64,000 nt of DNA, taken from Mesorhabditis belari (lineage: Eukaryota > Nematoda > Chromadorea > Rhabditida > Rhabditidae). A model generated the notes under the pieces. That model worked only from the letters and a program-made list of their open reading frames with translations. It was not told the DNA's origin and ran no database searches. The stretch lies in assembly GCA_958450365.1 (NCBI GenBank), contig CAUEEP010000700.1, positions 62,001 to 126,000 of the forward strand, read 5' to 3'. Position numbers and translations under genes: made by a program. Of this stretch, positions 40,451 to 55,400 are shown piece after piece. The number at the start of each line of letters is the position of its first letter. Position 1 is the first letter of the stretch.

Positions 40451-43400
40451 CCCGAGGCCGAGGCCCGAGGCGGGAAGCGATGGGTCTTAGCCAGAGACCC
40501 AAACTACACATTGATCTTAGCCAGAGGCCGGAAGCGATGGGTCTTAGCCAGAGGCCGGAAGCGATGGGTCTTAGCCAGAGACCCAAACTACACATTGATC
40601 TTAGCCAGAGACCAGAAGCGATGAGTCTTAGCCAGAGACCAGAAGTGATGGGTCTTAGCCAGAGGCCGGAAGCGATGGGTCTTAGCCAGAGACCCAAACT
40701 ACACATTGATCTTAGCCAGAGCCCAGAAGCGATGGGTCTTAGCCAGAGGCCGGAAGCGATGGGTCTTAGCCAGAGACCCAAACTACACATTGATCTTAGC
40801 CAGAGACCAGAAGCGATGGGTCTTAGCCCGAGGCCGGAAGCGATGGGTCTTAGCCAGAGACCCAAACTACACATTGATCTTAGCCAGAGACCAGAAGCGA
40901 TGGGTCTTAGCCCGAGGCCGGAAGCGATGGGTCTTAGCCAGAGACCCAAACTACACATTGATCTTAGCCAGAGCCCAGAAGCGATGGGTCTTAGCCAGAG
41001 ACCAGAAGTGATGGGTCTTAGCCAGAGGCCGGAAGCGATGGGTCTTAGCCAGAGACCCAAACTACACATTGATCTTAGCCAGAGCCCAGAAGCGATGGGT
41101 CTTAGCCAGAGGCCGGAAGCGATGGGTCTTAGCCAGAGACCCAAACTACACATTGATCTTAGCCAGAGACCAGAAGCGATGGGTCTTAGCCCGAGGCCGG
41201 AAGCGATGGGTCTTAGCCAGAGACCCAAACTACACATTGATCTTAGCCAGAGACCAGAAGCGATGGGTCTTAGCCCGAGGCCGGAAGCGATGGGTCTTAG
41301 CCAGAGACCCAAACTACACATTGATCTTAGCCAGAGCCCAGAAGCGATGGGTCTTAGCCAGAGGCCGGAAGCGATGGGTCTTAGCCAGAGACCCAAACTA
41401 CACATTGATCTTAGCCAGAGGCCGGAAGCGATGGGTCTTAGCCAGAGGCCGGAAGCGATGGGTCTTAGCCAGAGACCCAAACTACACATTGATCTTAGCC
41501 AGAGACCAGAAGCGATGAGTCTTAGCCAGAGACCAGAAGTGATGGGTCTTAGCCAGAGGCCGGAAGCGATGGGTCTTAGCCAGAGACCCAAACTACACAT
41601 TGATCCTAGCCAGAGCCCAGAAGCGATGGGTCTTAGCCAGAGGCCGGAAGCGATGGGTCTTAGCCAGAGACCCAAACTACACATTGATCTTAGCCAGAGG
41701 CCGGAAGCGATGGGTCTTAGCCAGAGGCCGGAAGCGATGGGTCTTAGCCAGAGACCCAAACTACACATTGATCTTAGCCAGAGACCAGAAGCGATGAGTC
41801 TTAGCCAGAGACCAGAAGTGATGGGTCTTAGCCAGAGGCCGGAAGCGATGGGTCTTAGCCAGAGACCCAAACTACACATTGATCTTAGCCAGAGCCCAGA
41901 AGCGATGGGTCTTAGCCAGAGGCCGGAAGCGATGGGTCTTAGCCAGAGACCCAAACTACACATTGATCTTAGCCAGAGACCAGAAGCGATGGGTCTTAGC
42001 CCGAGGCCGGAAGCGATGGGTCTTAGCCAGAGGCCGGAAGCGATGGGTCTTAGCCAGAGACCCAAACTACACATTGATCCTAGCCAGAGCCCAGAAGCGA
42101 TGGGTCTTAGCCAGAGGCCGGAAGCGATGGGTCTTAGCCAGAGACCCAAACTACACATTGATCTTAGCCAGAGGCCGGAAGCGATGGGTCTTAGCCCGAG
42201 GCCGGAAGCGATGGGTCTTAGCCCGAGGCCGGAAGCGATGGGTCTTAGCCAGAGACCCAAACTACACATTGATCTTAGCCCGAGGCCGGAAGCGATGGGT
42301 CTTAGCCCGAGGCCGGAAGCGATGGGTCTTAGCCCGAGGCCGGAAGCGATGGGTCTTAGCCAGAGACCCAAACTACACATTGATCTTAGCCAGAGGCCGG
42401 AAGCGATGGGTCTTAGCCAGAGGCCGGAAGCGATGGGTCTTAGCCAGAGACCCAAACTACACATTGATCTTAGCCAGAGGCCGGAAGCGATGGGTCTTAG
42501 CCCGAGGCCGGAAGCGATGGGTCTTAGCCCGAGGCCGGAAGCGATGGGTCTTAGCCAGAGACCCAAACTACACATTGATCTTAGCCAGAGGCCGGAAGCG
42601 ATGGGTCTTAGCCCGAGGCCGGAAGCGATGGGTCTTAGCCAGAGACCCAAACTACACATTGATCTTAGCCAGAGGCCGGAAGCGATGGGTCTTAGCCCGA
42701 GGCCGGAAGCGATGGGTCTTAGCCCGAGGCCGGAAGCGATGGGTCTTAGCCAGAGACCCAAACTACACATTGATCTTAGCCAGAGACCAGAAGCGATGGG
42801 TCTTAGCCAGAGGCCGGAAGCGATGGGTCTTAGCCAGAGACCCAAACTACACATTGATCTTAGCCAGAGACCAGAAGCGATGGGTCTTAGCCAGTGGCCG
42901 GAAGCGATGGGTCTTAGCCAGAGGCCCACACTACACATTGATCTTAGCCAGAGACCAGAAGCGATGGGTCTTAGCCCGAGGCCGGAAGCGATGGGTCTTA
43001 GCCAGAGACCCAAACTACACATTGATCTTAGCCAGAGACCAGAAGCGATGGGTCTTAGCCAGAGGCCGGAAGCGATGGGTCTTAGCCAGAGACCCAAACT
43101 ACACATTGATCTTAGCCAGAGGCCCAAACTACACATTGATCTTAGCCAGAGGCCAGAAGCGATGGGTCTTAGCCCGAGGCCGGAAGCGATGGGTCTTAGC
43201 CAGAGACCCAAACTACACATTGATCTTAGCCAGAGACCAGAAGCGATGGGTCTTAGCCCGAGGCCGGAAGCGATGGGTCTTAGCCAGAGACCCAAACTAC
43301 ACATTGATCTTAGCCAGAGGCCGGAAGCGATGGGTCTTAGCCCGAGGCCGGAAGCGATGGGTCTTAGCCCGAGGCCGGAAGCGATGGGTCTTAGCCAGAG

Positions 43401-46400
43401 ACCCAAACTACACATTGATCTTAGCCAGAGACCAGAAGCGATGGGTCTTAGCCAGAGGCCGGAAGCGATGGGTCTTAGCCAGAGACCCAAACTACACATT
43501 GATCTTAGCCAGAGACCAGAAGCGATGGGTCTTAGCCAGTGGCCGGAAGCGATGGGTCTTAGCCAGAGGCCCACACTACACATTGATCTTAGCCAGAGAC
43601 CAGAAGCGATGGGTCTTAGCCCGAGGCCGGAAGCGATGGGTCTTAGCCAGAGACCCAAACTACACATTGATCTTAGCCAGAGACCAGAAGCGATGGGTCT
43701 TAGCCAGAGGCCGGAAGCGATGGGTCTTAGCCAGAGACCCAAACTACACATTGATCTTAGCCAGAGGCCCAAACTACACATTGATCTTAGCCAGAGGCCA
43801 GAAGCGATGGGTCTTAGCCCGAGGCCGGAAGCGATGGGTCTTAGCCAGAGACCCAAACTACACATTGATCTTAGCCAGAGACCAGAAGCGATGGGTCTTA
43901 GCCCGAGGCCGGAAGCGATGGGTCTTAGCCAGAGACCCAAACTACACATTGATCTTAGCCAGAGGCCCAAACTACACATTGATCTTAGCCAGAGGCCAGA
44001 AGCGATGGGTCTTAGCCCGAGGCCGGAAGCGATGGGTCTTAGCCAGAGACCCAAACTACACATTGATCTTAGCCAGAGACCAGAAGCGATGGGTCTTAGC
44101 CCGAGGCCGGAAGCGATGGGTCTTAGCCAGAGACCCAAACTACACATTGATCTTAGCCAGAGACCAGAAGCGATGGGTCTTAGCCAGAGGCCGGAAGCGA
44201 TGGGTCTTAGCCAGAGACCCAAACTACACATTGATCTTAGCCAGAGGCCCACACTACACATTGATCTTAGCCAGAGGTCGGAAGCGATGGGTCTTAGCCA
44301 GAGGCCGGAAGCGATGGGTCTTAGCCAGAGACCCAAACTACACATTGATCTTAGCCAGAGGCCGGAAGCGATGGGTCTTAGCCAGAGGCCGGAAGCGATG
44401 GGTCTTAGCCAGAGGCCCACACTACACATTGATCTTAGCCAGAGACCCACCCTACACATTGATCTTAGCCAGAGACCAGAAGCGATGGGTCTTAGCCAGT
44501 GGCCGGAAGCGATGGGTCTTAGCCACAGGCCGGAAGCGATGGTTCTTAGCCAGAGACCCAAACTACACATTGATCTTAGCCAGAGCCCAGAAGCGATGGG
44601 TCTTAGCCAGAGGCCGGAAGCGATGGGTCTTAGCCAGAGGCCCACACTACACATTGATCTTAGCCAGAGACCAGAAGCGATGGGTCTTAGCCAGTGGCCG
44701 GAAGCGATGGGTCTTAGCCAGAGGCCCACACTACACATTGATCTTAGCCAGAGACCCACACTACACATTGATCTTAGCCAGAGGCCGGAAGCGATGGGTC
44801 TTAGCCAGAGGCCCACACTACACATTGATCTTAGCCAGAGACCAGAAGCGATGGGTCTTAGCCCGAGGCCGGAAGCGATGGGTCTTAGCCAGAGACCCAA
44901 ACTACACATTGATCTTAGCCAGAGACCAGAAGCGATGGGTCTTAGCCCGAGGCCGGAAGCGATGGTTCTTAGCCAGAGACCCAAACTACACATTGATCTT
45001 AGCCAGAGCCCAGAAGCGATGGGTCTTAGCCAGAGGCCGGAAGCGATGGGTCTTAGCCAGAGGCCCACACTACACATTGATCTTAGCCAGAGACCAGAAG
45101 CGATGGGTCTTAGCCAGTGGCCGGAAGCGATGGGTCTTAGCCAGAGGCCCACACTACACATTGATCTTAGCCAGAGACCCACACTACACATTGATCTTAG
45201 CCAGAGGCCGGAAGCGATGGGTCTTAGCCAGAGGCCCACACTACACATTGATCTTAGCCAGAGACCAGAAGCGATGGGTCTTAGCCCGAGGCCGGAAGCG
45301 ATGGGTCTTAGCCAGAGACCCAAACTACACATTGATCTTAGCCAGAGACCAGAAGCGATGGGTCTTAGCCCGAGGCCGGAAGCGATGGGTCTTAGCCAGA
45401 GACCCAAACTACACATTGATCTTAGCCAGAGACCAGAAGCGATGGGTCTTAGCCCGAGGCCGGAAGCGATGGGTCTTAGCCAGAGACCCAAACTACACAT
45501 TGATCTTAGCCAGAGGCCCACACTACACATTGATCTTAGCCAGAGGTCGGAAGCGATGGGTCTTAGCCAGAGGCCGGAAGCGATGGGTCTTAGCCAGAGA
45601 CCCAAACTACACATTGATCTTAGCCAGAGCCCAGAAGCGATGGGTCTTAGCCAGAGGCCGGAAGCGATGGGTCTTAGCCAGAGGCCGGAAGCGATGGGTC
45701 TTAGCCCGAGGCCGGAAGCGATGGGTCTTAGCCCGAGGCCGGAAGCGATGGGTCTTAGCCAGAGACCCAAACTACACATTGATCTTAGCCAGAGACCAGA
45801 AGCGATGGGTCTTAGCCAGAGGCCGGAAGCGATGGGTCTTAGCCAGAGACCCAAACTACACATTGATCTTAGCCAGAGACCAGAAGCGATGGGTCTTAGC
45901 CAGTGGCCGGAAGCGATGGGTCTTAGCCAGAGGCCCACACTACACATTGATCTTAGCCAGAGACCAGAAGCGATGGGTCTTAGCCCGAGGCCGGAAGCGA
46001 TGGGTCTTAGCCAGAGACCCAAACTACACATTGATCTTAGCCAGAGACCAGAAGCGATGGGTCTTAGCCAGAGGCCGGAAGCGATGGGTCTTAGCCAGAG
46101 ACCCAAACTACACATTGATCTTAGCCAGAGCCCAGAAGCGATGGGTCTTAGCCAGAGGCCGGAAGCGATGGGTCTTAGCCAGAGGCCCACACTACACATT
46201 GATCTTAGCCAGAGACCAGAAGCGATGGGTCTTAGCCAGTGGCCGGAAGCGATGGGTCTTAGCCAGAGGCCCACACTACACATTGATCTTAGCCAGAGAC
46301 CCACACTACACATTGATCTTAGCCAGAGGCCGGAAGCGATGGGTCTTAGCCAGAGGCCCACACTACACATTGATCTTAGCCAGAGACCAGAAGCGATGGG

Positions 46401-49400
46401 TCTTAGCCCGAGGCCGGAAGCGATGGGTCTTAGCCAGAGACCCAAACTACACATTGATCTTAGCCAGAGACCAGAAGCGATGGGTCTTAGCCCGAGGCCG
46501 GAAGCGATGGGTCTTAGCCAGAGACCCAAACTACACATTGATCTTAGCCAGAGACCAGAAGCGATGGGTCTTAGCCCGAGGCCGGAAGCGATGGGTCTTA
46601 GCCAGAGACCCAAACTACACATTGATCTTAGCCAGAGGCCCACACTACACATTGATCTTAGCCAGAGGTCGGAAGCGATGGGTCTTAGCCAGAGGCCGGA
46701 AGCGATGGGTCTTAGCCAGAGACCCAAACTACACATTGATCTTAGCCAGAGCCCAGAAGCGATGGGTCTTAGCCAGAGGCCGGAAGCGATGGGTCTTAGC
46801 CAGAGGCCGGAAGCGATGGGTCTTAGCCCGAGGCCGGAAGCGATGGGTCTTAGCCCGAGGCCGGAAGCGATGGGTCTTAGCCAGAGACCCAAACTACACA
46901 TTGATCTTAGCCAGAGACCAGAAGCGATGGGTCTTAGCCAGAGGCCGGAAGCGATGGGTCTTAGCCAGAGACCCAAACTACACATTGATCTTAGCCAGAG
47001 ACCAGAAGCGATGGGTCTTAGCCAGTGGCCGGAAGCGATGGGTCTTAGCCAGAGGCCCACACTACACATTGATCTTAGCCAGAGACCAGAAGCGATGGGT
47101 CTTAGCCCGAGGCCGGAAGCGATGGGTCTTAGCCAGAGACCCAAACTACACATTGATCTTAGCCAGAGACCAGAAGCGATGGGTCTTAGCCAGAGGCCGG
47201 AAGCGATGGGTCTTAGCCAGAGACCCAAACTACACATTGATCTTAGCCAGAGGCCCAAACTACACATTGATCTTAGCCAGAGGCCAGAAGCGATGGGTCT
47301 TAGCCCGAGGCCGGAAGCGATGGGTCTTAGCCAGAGACCCAAACTACACATTGATCTTAGCCAGAGACCAGAAGCGATGGGTCTTAGCCCGAGGCCGGAA
47401 GCGATGGGTCTTAGCCAGAGACCCAAACTACACATTGATCTTAGCCAGAGGCCCAAACTACACATTGATCTTAGCCAGAGGCCAGAAGCGATGGGTCTTA
47501 GCCCGAGGCCGGAAGCGATGGGTCTTAGCCAGAGACCCAAACTACACATTGATCTTAGCCAGAGACCAGAAGCGATGGGTCTTAGCCCGAGGCCGGAAGC
47601 GATGGGTCTTAGCCAGAGACCCAAACTACACATTGATCTTAGCCAGAGACCAGAAGCGATGGGTCTTAGCCAGAGGCCGGAAGCGATGGGTCTTAGCCAG
47701 AGACCCAAACTACACATTGATCTTAGCCAGAGGCCCACACTACACATTGATCTTAGCCAGAGGTCGGAAGCGATGGGTCTTAGCCAGAGGCCGGAAGCGA
47801 TGGGTCTTAGCCAGAGACCCAAACTACACATTGATCTTAGCCAGAGGCCGGAAGCGATGGGTCTTAGCCAGAGGCCGGAAGCGATGGGTCTTAGCCAGAG
47901 GCCCACACTACACATTGATCTTAGCCAGAGACCCACCCTACACATTGATCTTAGCCAGAGACCAGAAGCGATGGGTCTTAGCCAGTGGCCGGAAGCGATG
48001 GGTCTTAGCCAGAGGCCGGAAGCGATGGTTCTTAGCCAGAGACCCAAACTACACATTGATCTTAGCCAGAGCCCAGAAGCGATGGGTCTTAGCCAGAGGC
48101 CGGAAGCGATGGGTCTTAGCCAGAGGCCCACACTACACATTGATCTTAGCCAGAGACCAGAAGCGATGGGTCTTAGCCAGTGGCCGGAAGCGATGGGTCT
48201 TAGCCAGAGGCCCACACTACACATTGATCTTAGCCAGAGACCCACACTACACATTGATCTTAGCCAGAGGCCGGAAGCGATGGGTCTTAGCCAGAGGCCC
48301 ACACTACACATTGATCTTAGCCAGAGACCAGAAGCGATGGGTCTTAGCCCGAGGCCGGAAGCGATGGGTCTTAGCCAGAGACCCAAACTACACATTGATC
48401 TTAGCCAGAGACCAGAAGCGATGGGTCTTAGCCCGAGGCCGGAAGCGATGGGTCTTAGCCAGAGACCCAAACTACACATTGATCTTAGCCAGAGACCAGA
48501 AGCGATGGGTCTTAGCCCGAGGCCGGAAGCGATGGGTCTTAGCCAGAGACCCAAACTACACATTGATCTTAGCCAGAGGCCCACACTACACATTGATCTT
48601 AGCCAGAGGTCGGAAGCGATGGGTCTTAGCCAGAGGCCGGAAGCGATGGGTCTTAGCCAGAGACCCAAACTACACATTGATCTTAGCCAGAGGCCGGAAG
48701 CGATGGGTCTTAGCCAGAGGCCGGAAGCGATGGGTCTTAGCCAGAGGCCCACACTACACATTGATCTTAGCCAGAGGCCAGAAGCGATGGGTCTTAGCCC
48801 GAGGCCGGAAGCGATGGGTCTTAGCCAGAGACCCAAACTACACATTGATCTTAGCCAGAGACCAGAAGCGATGGGTCTTAGCCCGAGGCCGGAAGCGATG
48901 GGTCTTAGCCAGAGACCCAAACTACACATTGATCTTAGCCAGAGACCAGAAGCGATGGGTCTTAGCCAGAGGCCGGAAGCGATGGGTCTTAGCCAGAGAC
49001 CCAAACTACACATTGATCTTAGCCAGAGGCCCACACTACACATTGATCTTAGCCAGAGGTCGGAAGCGATGGGTCTTAGCCAGAGGCCGGAAGCGATGGG
49101 TCTTAGCCAGAGACCCAAACTACACATTGATCTTAGCCAGAGGCCGGAAGCGATGGGTCTTAGCCAGAGGCCGGAAGCGATGGGTCTTAGCCAGAGGCCC
49201 ACACTACACATTGATCTTAGCCAGAGACCCACCCTACACATTGATCTTAGCCAGAGACCAGAAGCGATGGGTCTTAGCCAGTGGCCGGAAGCGATGGGTC
49301 TTAGCCAGAGGCCGGAAGCGATGGTTCTTAGCCAGAGACCCAAACTACACATTGATCTTAGCCAGAGCCCAGAAGCGATGGGTCTTAGCCAGAGGCCGGA

Positions 49401-52400
49401 AGCGATGGGTCTTAGCCAGAGGCCCACACTACACATTGATCTTAGCCAGAGACCAGAAGCGATGGGTCTTAGCCAGTGGCCGGAAGCGATGGGTCTTAGC
49501 CAGAGGCCCACACTACACATTGATCTTAGCCAGAGACCCACACTACACATTGATCTTAGCCAGAGGCCGGAAGCGATGGGTCTTAGCCAGAGGCCCACAC
49601 TACACATTGATCTTAGCCAGAGACCAGAAGCGATGGGTCTTAGCCCGAGGCCGGAAGCGATGGGTCTTAGCCAGAGACCCAAACTACACATTGATCTTAG
49701 CCAGAGACCAGAAGCGATGGGTCTTAGCCCGAGGCCGGAAGCGATGGGTCTTAGCCAGAGACCCAAACTACACATTGATCTTAGCCAGAGACCAGAAGCG
49801 ATGGGTCTTAGCCCGAGGCCGGAAGCGATGGGTCTTAGCCAGAGACCCAAACTACACATTGATCTTAGCCAGAGGCCCACACTACACATTGATCTTAGCC
49901 AGAGGTCGGAAGCGATGGGTCTTAGCCAGAGGCCGGAAGCGATGGTTCTTAGCCAGAGACCCAAACTACACATTGATCTTAGCCAGAGACCAGAAGCGAT
50001 GGGTCTTAGCCCGAGGCCGGAAGCGATGGGTCTTAGCCAGAGGCCGGAAGCGATGGTTCTTAGCCAGAGACCCAAACTACACATTGATCTTAGCCAGAGC
50101 CCAGAAGCGATGGGTCTTAGCCAGAGGCCGGAAGCGATGGGTCTTAGCCAGAGGCCCACACTACACATTGATCTTAGCCAGAGACCAGAAGCGATGGGTC
50201 TTAGCCAGTGGCCGGAAGCGATGGGTCTTAGCCAGAGGCCCACACTACACATTGATCTTAGCCAGAGACCCACACTACACATTGATCTTAGCCAGAGGCC
50301 GGAAGCGATGGGTCTTAGCCAGAGGCCCACACTACACATTGATCTTAGCCAGAGACCAGAAGCGATGGGTCTTAGCCCGAGGCCGGAAGCGATGGGTCTT
50401 AGCCAGAGACCCAAACTACACATTGATCTTAGCCAGAGACCAGAAGCGATGGGTCTTAGCCCGAGGCCGGAAGCGATGGGTCTTAGCCAGAGACCCAAAC
50501 TACACATTGATCTTAGCCAGAGACCAGAAGCGATGGGTCTTAGCCCGAGGCCGGAAGCGATGGGTCTTAGCCAGAGACCCAAACTACACATTGATCTTAG
50601 CCAGAGGCCCACACTACACATTGATCTTAGCCAGAGGTCGGAAGCGATGGGTCTTAGCCAGAGGCCGGAAGCGATGGTTCTTAGCCAGAGACCCAAACTA
50701 CACATTGATCTTAGCCAGAGACCAGAAGCGATGGGTCTTAGCCCGAGGCCGGAAGCGATGGGTCTTAGCCAGAGACCCAAACTACACATTGATCTTAGCC
50801 AGAGCCCAGAAGCGATGGGTCTTAGCCAGAGACCCAAACTACACATTGATCTTAGCCAGAGACCCACACTACACATTGATCTTAGCCAGAGCCCAGAAGC
50901 GATGGGTCTTAGCCAGAGACCCAAACTACACATTGATCTTAGCCAGAGACCCAAACTACACATTGATCTTAGCCAGAGACCAGAAGCGATGGGTCTTAGC
51001 CCGAGGCCGGAAGCGATGGGTCTTAGCCAGAGACCCAAACTACACATTGATCTTAGCCAGAGGCCCACACTACACATTGATCTTAGCCAGAGGTCGGAAG
51101 CGATGGGTCTTAGCCAGAGGCCGGAAGCGATGGTTCTTAGCCAGAGACCCAAACTACACATTGATCTTAGCCAGAGACCAGAAGCGATGGGTCTTAGCCA
51201 GAGGCCGGAAGCGATGGGTCTTAGCCAGAGGCCCAAACTACACATTGATCTTAGCCAGAGCCCAGAAGCGATGGGTCTTAGCCAGAGACCCAAACTACAC
51301 ATTGATCTTAGCCAGAGGCCGGAAGCGATGGGTCTTAGCCAGAGGCCGGAAGCGATGGGTCTTAGCCAGAGACCCACACGACACATTGATCTTAGCCAGA
51401 GACCAGAAGCGATGGGTCTTAGCCCGAGGCCGGAAGCGATGGGTCTTAGCCAGAGACCCAAACTACACATTGATCTTAGCCAGAGGTCGGAAGCGATGGG
51501 TCTTAGCCAGAGGCCGGAAGCGATGGTTCTTAGCCAGAGACCCAAACTACACATTGATCTTAGCCAGAGACCAGAAGCGATGGGTCTTAGCCAGAGGCCG
51601 GAAGCGATGGGTCTTAGCCAGAGGCCCAAACTACACATTGATCTTAGCCAGAGCCCAGAAGCGATGGGTCTTAGCCAGAGACCCAAACTACACATTGATC
51701 TTAGCCAGAGGCCGGAAGCGATGGGTCTTAGCCAGAGGCCGGAAGCGATGGGTCTTAGCCAGAGACCCACACGACACATTGATCTTAGCCAGAGACCAGA
51801 AGCGATGGGTCTTAGCCCGAGGCCGGAAGCGATGGGTCTTAGCCAGAGACCCAAACTACACATTGATCTTAGCCAGAGACCAGAAGCGATGGGTCTTAGC
51901 CAGAGGCCGGAAGCGATGGGTCTTAGCCAGAGGCCCACACTACACATTGATCTTAGCCAGAGACCCACACTACACATTGATCTTAGCCAGAGACCAGAAG
52001 CGATGGGTCTTAGCCAGAGGCCGGAAGCGATGGGTCTTAGCCAGAGACCCAAACTACACATTGATCTTAGCCAGAGCCCAGAAGCGATGGGTCTTAGCCA
52101 GAGACCCAAACTACACATTGATCTTAGCCAGAGGCCGGAAGCGATGGGTCTTAGCCAGAGGCCGGAAGCGATGGGTCTTAGCCAGAGACCCAAACTACAC
52201 ATTGATCTTAGCCAGAGACCAGAAGCGATGGGTCTTAGCCAGAGACCAGAAGCGATGGGTCTTAGCCAGAGGCCGGAAGCGATGGGTCTTAGCCAGAGGC
52301 CCACACTACACATTGATCTTAGCCAGAGACCAGAAGCGATGGGTCTTAGCCAGAGACCCAAACTACACATTGATCTTAGCCAGAGACCAGAAGCGATTGA

Positions 52401-55400
52401 TCTTAGCCAGAGACCAGAAGCGATGGGTCTTAGCCAGAGACCCAAACTACACATTGATCTTAGCCAGAGGCCCACACTACACATTGATCTTAGCCAGAGA
52501 CCAGAAGCGATGGGTCTTAGCCAGAGGCCGGAAGCGATGGGTCTTAGCCAGAGACCCAAACTACACATTGATCTTAGCCAGAGGCCCACACTACACATTG
52601 ATCTTAGCCAGAGACCAGAAGCGATGGGTCTTAGCCAGAGGCCGGAAGCGATGGGTCTTAGCCAGAGACCCAAACTACACATTGATCTTAGCCAGAGCCC
52701 AGAAGCGATGGGTCTTAGCCAGAGACCCAAACTACACATTGATCTTAGCCAGAGGCCGGAAGCGATGGGTCTTAGCCAGAGGCCGGAAGCGATGGGTCTT
52801 AGCCAGAGACCCACACTACACATTGATCTTAGCCAGAGACCAGAAGCGATGGGTCTTAGCCAGAGGCCGGAAGCGATGGGTCTTAGCCAGAGGCCGGAAG
52901 CGATGGGTCTTAGCCAGAGACCCACACGACACATTGATCTTAGCCAGAGACCAGAAGCGATGGGTCTTAGCCCGAGGCCGGAAGCGATGGGTCTTAGCCA
53001 GAGACCCAAACTACACATTGATCTTAGCCAGAGACCAGAAGCGATGGGTCTTAGCCAGAGGCCGGAAGCGATGGGTCTTAGCCAGAGGCCCACACTACAC
53101 ATTGATCTTAGCCAGAGACCCACACTACACATTGATCTTAGCCAGAGACCAGAAGCGATGGGTCTTAGCCAGAGGCCGGAAGCGATGGGTCTTAGCCAGA
53201 GACCCAAACTACACATTGATCTTAGCCAGAGCCCAGAAGCGATGGGTCTTAGCCAGAGACCCAAACTACACATTGATCTTAGCCAGAGGCCGGAAGCGAT
53301 GGGTCTTAGCCAGAGGCCGGAAGCGATGGGTCTTAGCCAGAGACCGGAAGCGATGGGTCTTAGCCAGAGACCCAAACTACACATTGATCTTAGCCAGAGG
53401 CCCACACTACACATTGATCTTAGCCAGAGACCAGAAGCGATGGGTCTTAGCCAGGGGCCGGAAGCGATGGGTCTTAGCCAGAGACCCAAACTACACATTG
53501 ATCTTAGCCAGAGACCAGAAGCGATGGGTCTTAGCCAGAGGCCGGAAGCGATGGGTCTTAGCCAGAGACCCAAACTACACATTGATCTTAGCCAGAGCCC
53601 AGAAGCGATGGGTCTTAGCCAGAGACCCAAACTACACATTGATCTTAGCCAGAGGCCGGAAGCGATGGGTCTTAGCCAGAGGCCGGAAGCGATGGGTCTT
53701 AGCCAGAGACCCAAACTACACATTGATCTTAGCCAGAGACCAGAAGCGATGGGTCTTAGCCAGAGACCAGAAGCGATGGGTCTTAGCCAGAGGCCGGAAG
53801 CGATGGGTCTTAGCCAGAGGCCCACACTACACATTGATCTTAGCCAGAGACCAGAAGCGATGGGTCTTAGCCAGAGACCCAAACTACACATTGATCTTAG
53901 CCAGAGACCAGAAGCGATTGATCTTAGCCAGAGACCAGAAGCGATGGGTCTTAGCCAGAGACCCAAACTACACATTGATCTTAGCCAGAGGCCCACACTA
54001 CACATTGATCTTAGCCAGAGACCAGAAGCGATGGGTCTTAGCCAGAGGCCGGAAGCGATGGGTCTTAGCCAGAGACCCAAACTACACATTGATCTTAGCC
54101 AGAGGCCCACACTACACATTGATCTTAGCCAGAGACCAGAAGCGATGGGTCTTAGCCAGAGGCCGGAAGCGATGGGTCTTAGCCAGAGACCCAAACTACA
54201 CATTGATCTTAGCCAGAGCCCAGAAGCGATGGGTCTTAGCCAGAGACCCAAACTACACATTGATCTTAGCCAGAGGCCGGAAGCGATGGGTCTTAGCCAG
54301 AGGCCGGAAGCGATGGGTCTTAGCCAGAGACCCAAACTACACATTGATCTTAGCCAGAGACCAGAAGCGATGGGTCTTAGCCAGAGGCCGGAAGCGATGG
54401 GTCTTAGCCAGAGGCCGGAAGCGATGGGTCTTAGCCAGAGACCCACACGACACATTGATCTTAGCCAGAGACCAGAAGCGATGGGTCTTAGCCCGAGGCC
54501 GGAAGCGATGGGTCTTAGCCAGAGACCCAAACTACACATTGATCTTAGCCAGAGACCAGAAGCGATGGGTCTTAGCCAGAGGCCGGAAGCGATGGGTCTT
54601 AGCCAGAGGCCCACACTACACATTGATCTTAGCCAGAGACCCACACTACACATTGATCTTAGCCAGAGACCAGAAGCGATGGGTCTTAGCCAGAGGCCGG
54701 AAGCGATGGGTCTTAGCCAGAGACCCAAACTACACATTGATCTTAGCCAGAGCCCAGAAGCGATGGGTCTTAGCCAGAGACCCAAACTACACATTGATCT
54801 TAGCCAGAGGCCGGAAGCGATGGGTCTTAGCCAGAGGCCGGAAGCGATGGGTCTTAGCCAGAGACCGGAAGCGATGGGTCTTAGCCAGAGACCCAAACTA
54901 CACATTGATCTTAGCCAGAGGCCCACACTACACATTGATCTTAGCCAGAGACCAGAAGCGATGGGTCTTAGCCAGGGGCCGGAAGCGATGGGTCTTAGCC
55001 AGAGACCCAAACTACACATTGATCTTAGCCAGAGACCAGAAGCGATGGGTCTTAGCCAGAGGCCGGAAGCGATGGGTCTTAGCCAGAGACCCAAACTACA
55101 CATTGATCTTAGCCAGAGGCCCACACTACACATTGATCTTAGCCAGAGACCAGAAGCGATGGGTCTTAGCCAGGGGCCGGAAGCGATGGGTCTTAGCCAG
55201 AGACCCAAACTACACATTGATCTTAGCCAGAGACCAGAAGCGATGGGTCTTAGCCAGAGACCAGAAGCGATGGGTCTTAGCCAGAGGCCGGAAGCGATGG
55301 GTCTTAGCCAGAGGCCCACACTACACATTGATCTTAGCCAGAGACCAGAAGCGATGGGTCTTAGCCAGAGACCCAAACTACACATTGATCTTAGCCAGAG

